Below, piece by piece: positions 63,243 through 64,000 of a DNA stretch of 64,000 nucleotides. The notes beneath the pieces were generated by a model. It was not told where the DNA came from and made no database searches. It saw only the letters and a list, made by a program, of their open reading frames with translations. The translations under genes were made by a program, and so were the position numbers. Within the stretch, counting starts at the first letter, position 1. Every line of letters starts with the position of its first letter. Source of the stretch: Maritimibacter alkaliphilus (GTDB taxonomy: Bacteria > Pseudomonadota > Alphaproteobacteria > Rhodobacterales > Rhodobacteraceae); NCBI RefSeq assembly GCF_019801605.1, contig NZ_JAHVIT010000003.1, forward strand, positions 248,001 through 312,000, read 5' to 3'.

Positions 63243-63887
63243 ATGGCAAAAGATGCATTCACCCACGTCACGACCTGGGTTTTCGACCTCGACAACACGC
63301 TCTATCCCCCCGCCGCCCGGCTCTTTGACCAGATCTCGGCGCGGATGACGCAATACGTGATGGACGCGCTGAAGGTCGATGCCGCCGAGGCCGACCGGCT
63401 GCGCAAGCTCTACTGGCGCGAGCACGGCACCACGCTGGCCGGGCTGATGCGCCTGCATGACGTGGACCCCGGGCCCTACCTGACCCATGTGCACGAGATC
63501 GACATGAGCCACCTCGAGGTGGACGTGCAGCTGGCCGAGGGGATCCGCGCCCTGCCCGGCCGCAAGATCGTCTACACCAACGGCTGCGCGCCCTATGCCG
63601 AGCGGGTCATCGCGGCCCGCGGGCTGAACGGGCTTTTCGATGCGGTCTACGGCGTGGAACATGCCGATTTCCTGCCCAAGCCCGAGGCCGGCGCCTTTGC
63701 CAAGGTCTTCGAGCTGGACGGCGTTCAGACCGAGACGGCGGCGATGTTCGAGGACGATCCGCGCAACCTCGCCGTGCCCCACGGGCTGGGGATGCGCACA
63801 GTTTACGTGGCCGAGGAGCCGATGGAGGCGGAGCATATCCACTTCCACACCGATGACCTCGCCGGCTTCCTGCACCGGCTGACCTGA
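63243..63887 (+). CDS. HAD-superfamily pyrimidine 5'-nucleotidase-like phosphatase
   Basis: Phosphatase of 214 residues. Motif I D15-x-D17 in WVFDLDNTLYPPAARLFDQI is the form found in pyrimidine 5'-nucleotidases (SDT1/PPE group). Motif II is IVYTNGCAPYAERV, motif III the lysine of HADFLPKPEAGAF, motif IV FEDDPRNL. It removes phosphate from UMP/CMP or related nucleotides, possibly in detoxification. The ATG at 63243 begins the conserved region. A hairpin terminator follows. Confidence 0.9.
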   Translation: MAKDAFTHVTTWVFDLDNTLYPPAARLFDQISARMTQYVMDALKVDAAEADRLRKLYWREHGTTLAGLMRLHDVDPGPYLTHVHEIDMSHLEVDVQLAEGIRALPGRKIVYTNGCAPYAERVIAARGLNGLFDAVYGVEHADFLPKPEAGAFAKVFELDGVQTETAAMFEDDPRNLAVPHGLGMRTVYVAEEPMEAEHIHFHTDDLAGFLHRLT

Positions 63888-63914
63888 GCGGGCCGCGCGC
63901 CCCCGGTGATGTGA

Positions 63915-63947
63915 AAGGGCGGCCCGCGTCTCGCGCAGGCCGCCCTT
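63915..63947 (+). terminator. Hairpin terminator after the HAD phosphatase gene
   Basis: Stem AAGGGCGGCC / GGCCGCCCTT with a 13-base loop, followed by CTCTTGTCC. The T-run is weak. The last 50 bases of the window hold nothing recognisable. Confidence 0.65.
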
Positions 63948-64000
63948 CTCTTGTCCCGTCGCCATTGCAAGGCGTCTTCCTCCCGGTCCTACCCGTTTTC

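Overview
This window looks like a chromosomal segment of a high-GC alphaproteobacterium, most likely Rhodobacterales (Roseobacter/Paracoccaceae type). The evidence is the strong GC preference at third codon positions, a clustered pcaIJF set beside a PcaR-type IclR regulator, a ugpBAEC operon with an endonuclease/phosphatase-family gene at its end, many ABC importers for organic nutrients, and TTCGAA-centred intergenic palindromes. I see no rRNA, tRNA, CRISPR, insertion sequence, phage gene or replication origin. Long reading frames opposite real genes are GC-driven shadows.

Layout. 1-3765: a leftward peptide module (M19 dipeptidase, DppA-type binding protein, DppB-type permease running off the window). 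4233-8654: a THUMP RNA methyltransferase and a MacAB-type efflux pair. 8856-12341: pcaIJF diverging from an IclR regulator, then fabI (12573-13337). 13420-18076: a TetR regulator, class III aminotransferase, phosphotriesterase-like hydrolase and MFS symporter. 18343-18597: an orphan YjhX-like protein. 18869-26343: a polyamine-type ABC importer with a YtcJ-like amidohydrolase and a divergent amidase. 26410-28586: a CDF metal transporter and a class III phosphodiesterase. 28715-37842: a GntR regulator diverging from an oligopeptide-type importer, with RidA-like, FAD oxidoreductase and amidase genes.

37998-43257: a ugpBAEC operon preceded by a good Pho box and ending with an EEP phosphohydrolase. 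43367-44410: an AI-2E family membrane protein. 44582-57382: a catabolic island in which an NMT1-type ABC importer is split over three transcription units and interleaved with an aldo/keto reductase, an old yellow enzyme, a VOC protein, an aldehyde dehydrogenase, a transaminase, an amidohydrolase/deaminase and an AraC regulator. 57799 to the end: a GFA-family protein, YqeY, CarA, an NfrB-like glycosyltransferase, a GntR regulator and a pyrimidine 5'-nucleotidase-like HAD enzyme.

Overall this is mostly an accessory nutrient-acquisition region (five ABC importers in about 50 kb, each coupled to matching hydrolases or oxidoreductases) joined to a few core genes (carA, yqeY, probably fabI). The most novel-looking unit is the 44.6-57.4 kb island. 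Its transporter parts lie in the same operons as its catabolic enzymes, but I cannot name its substrate from sequence alone.
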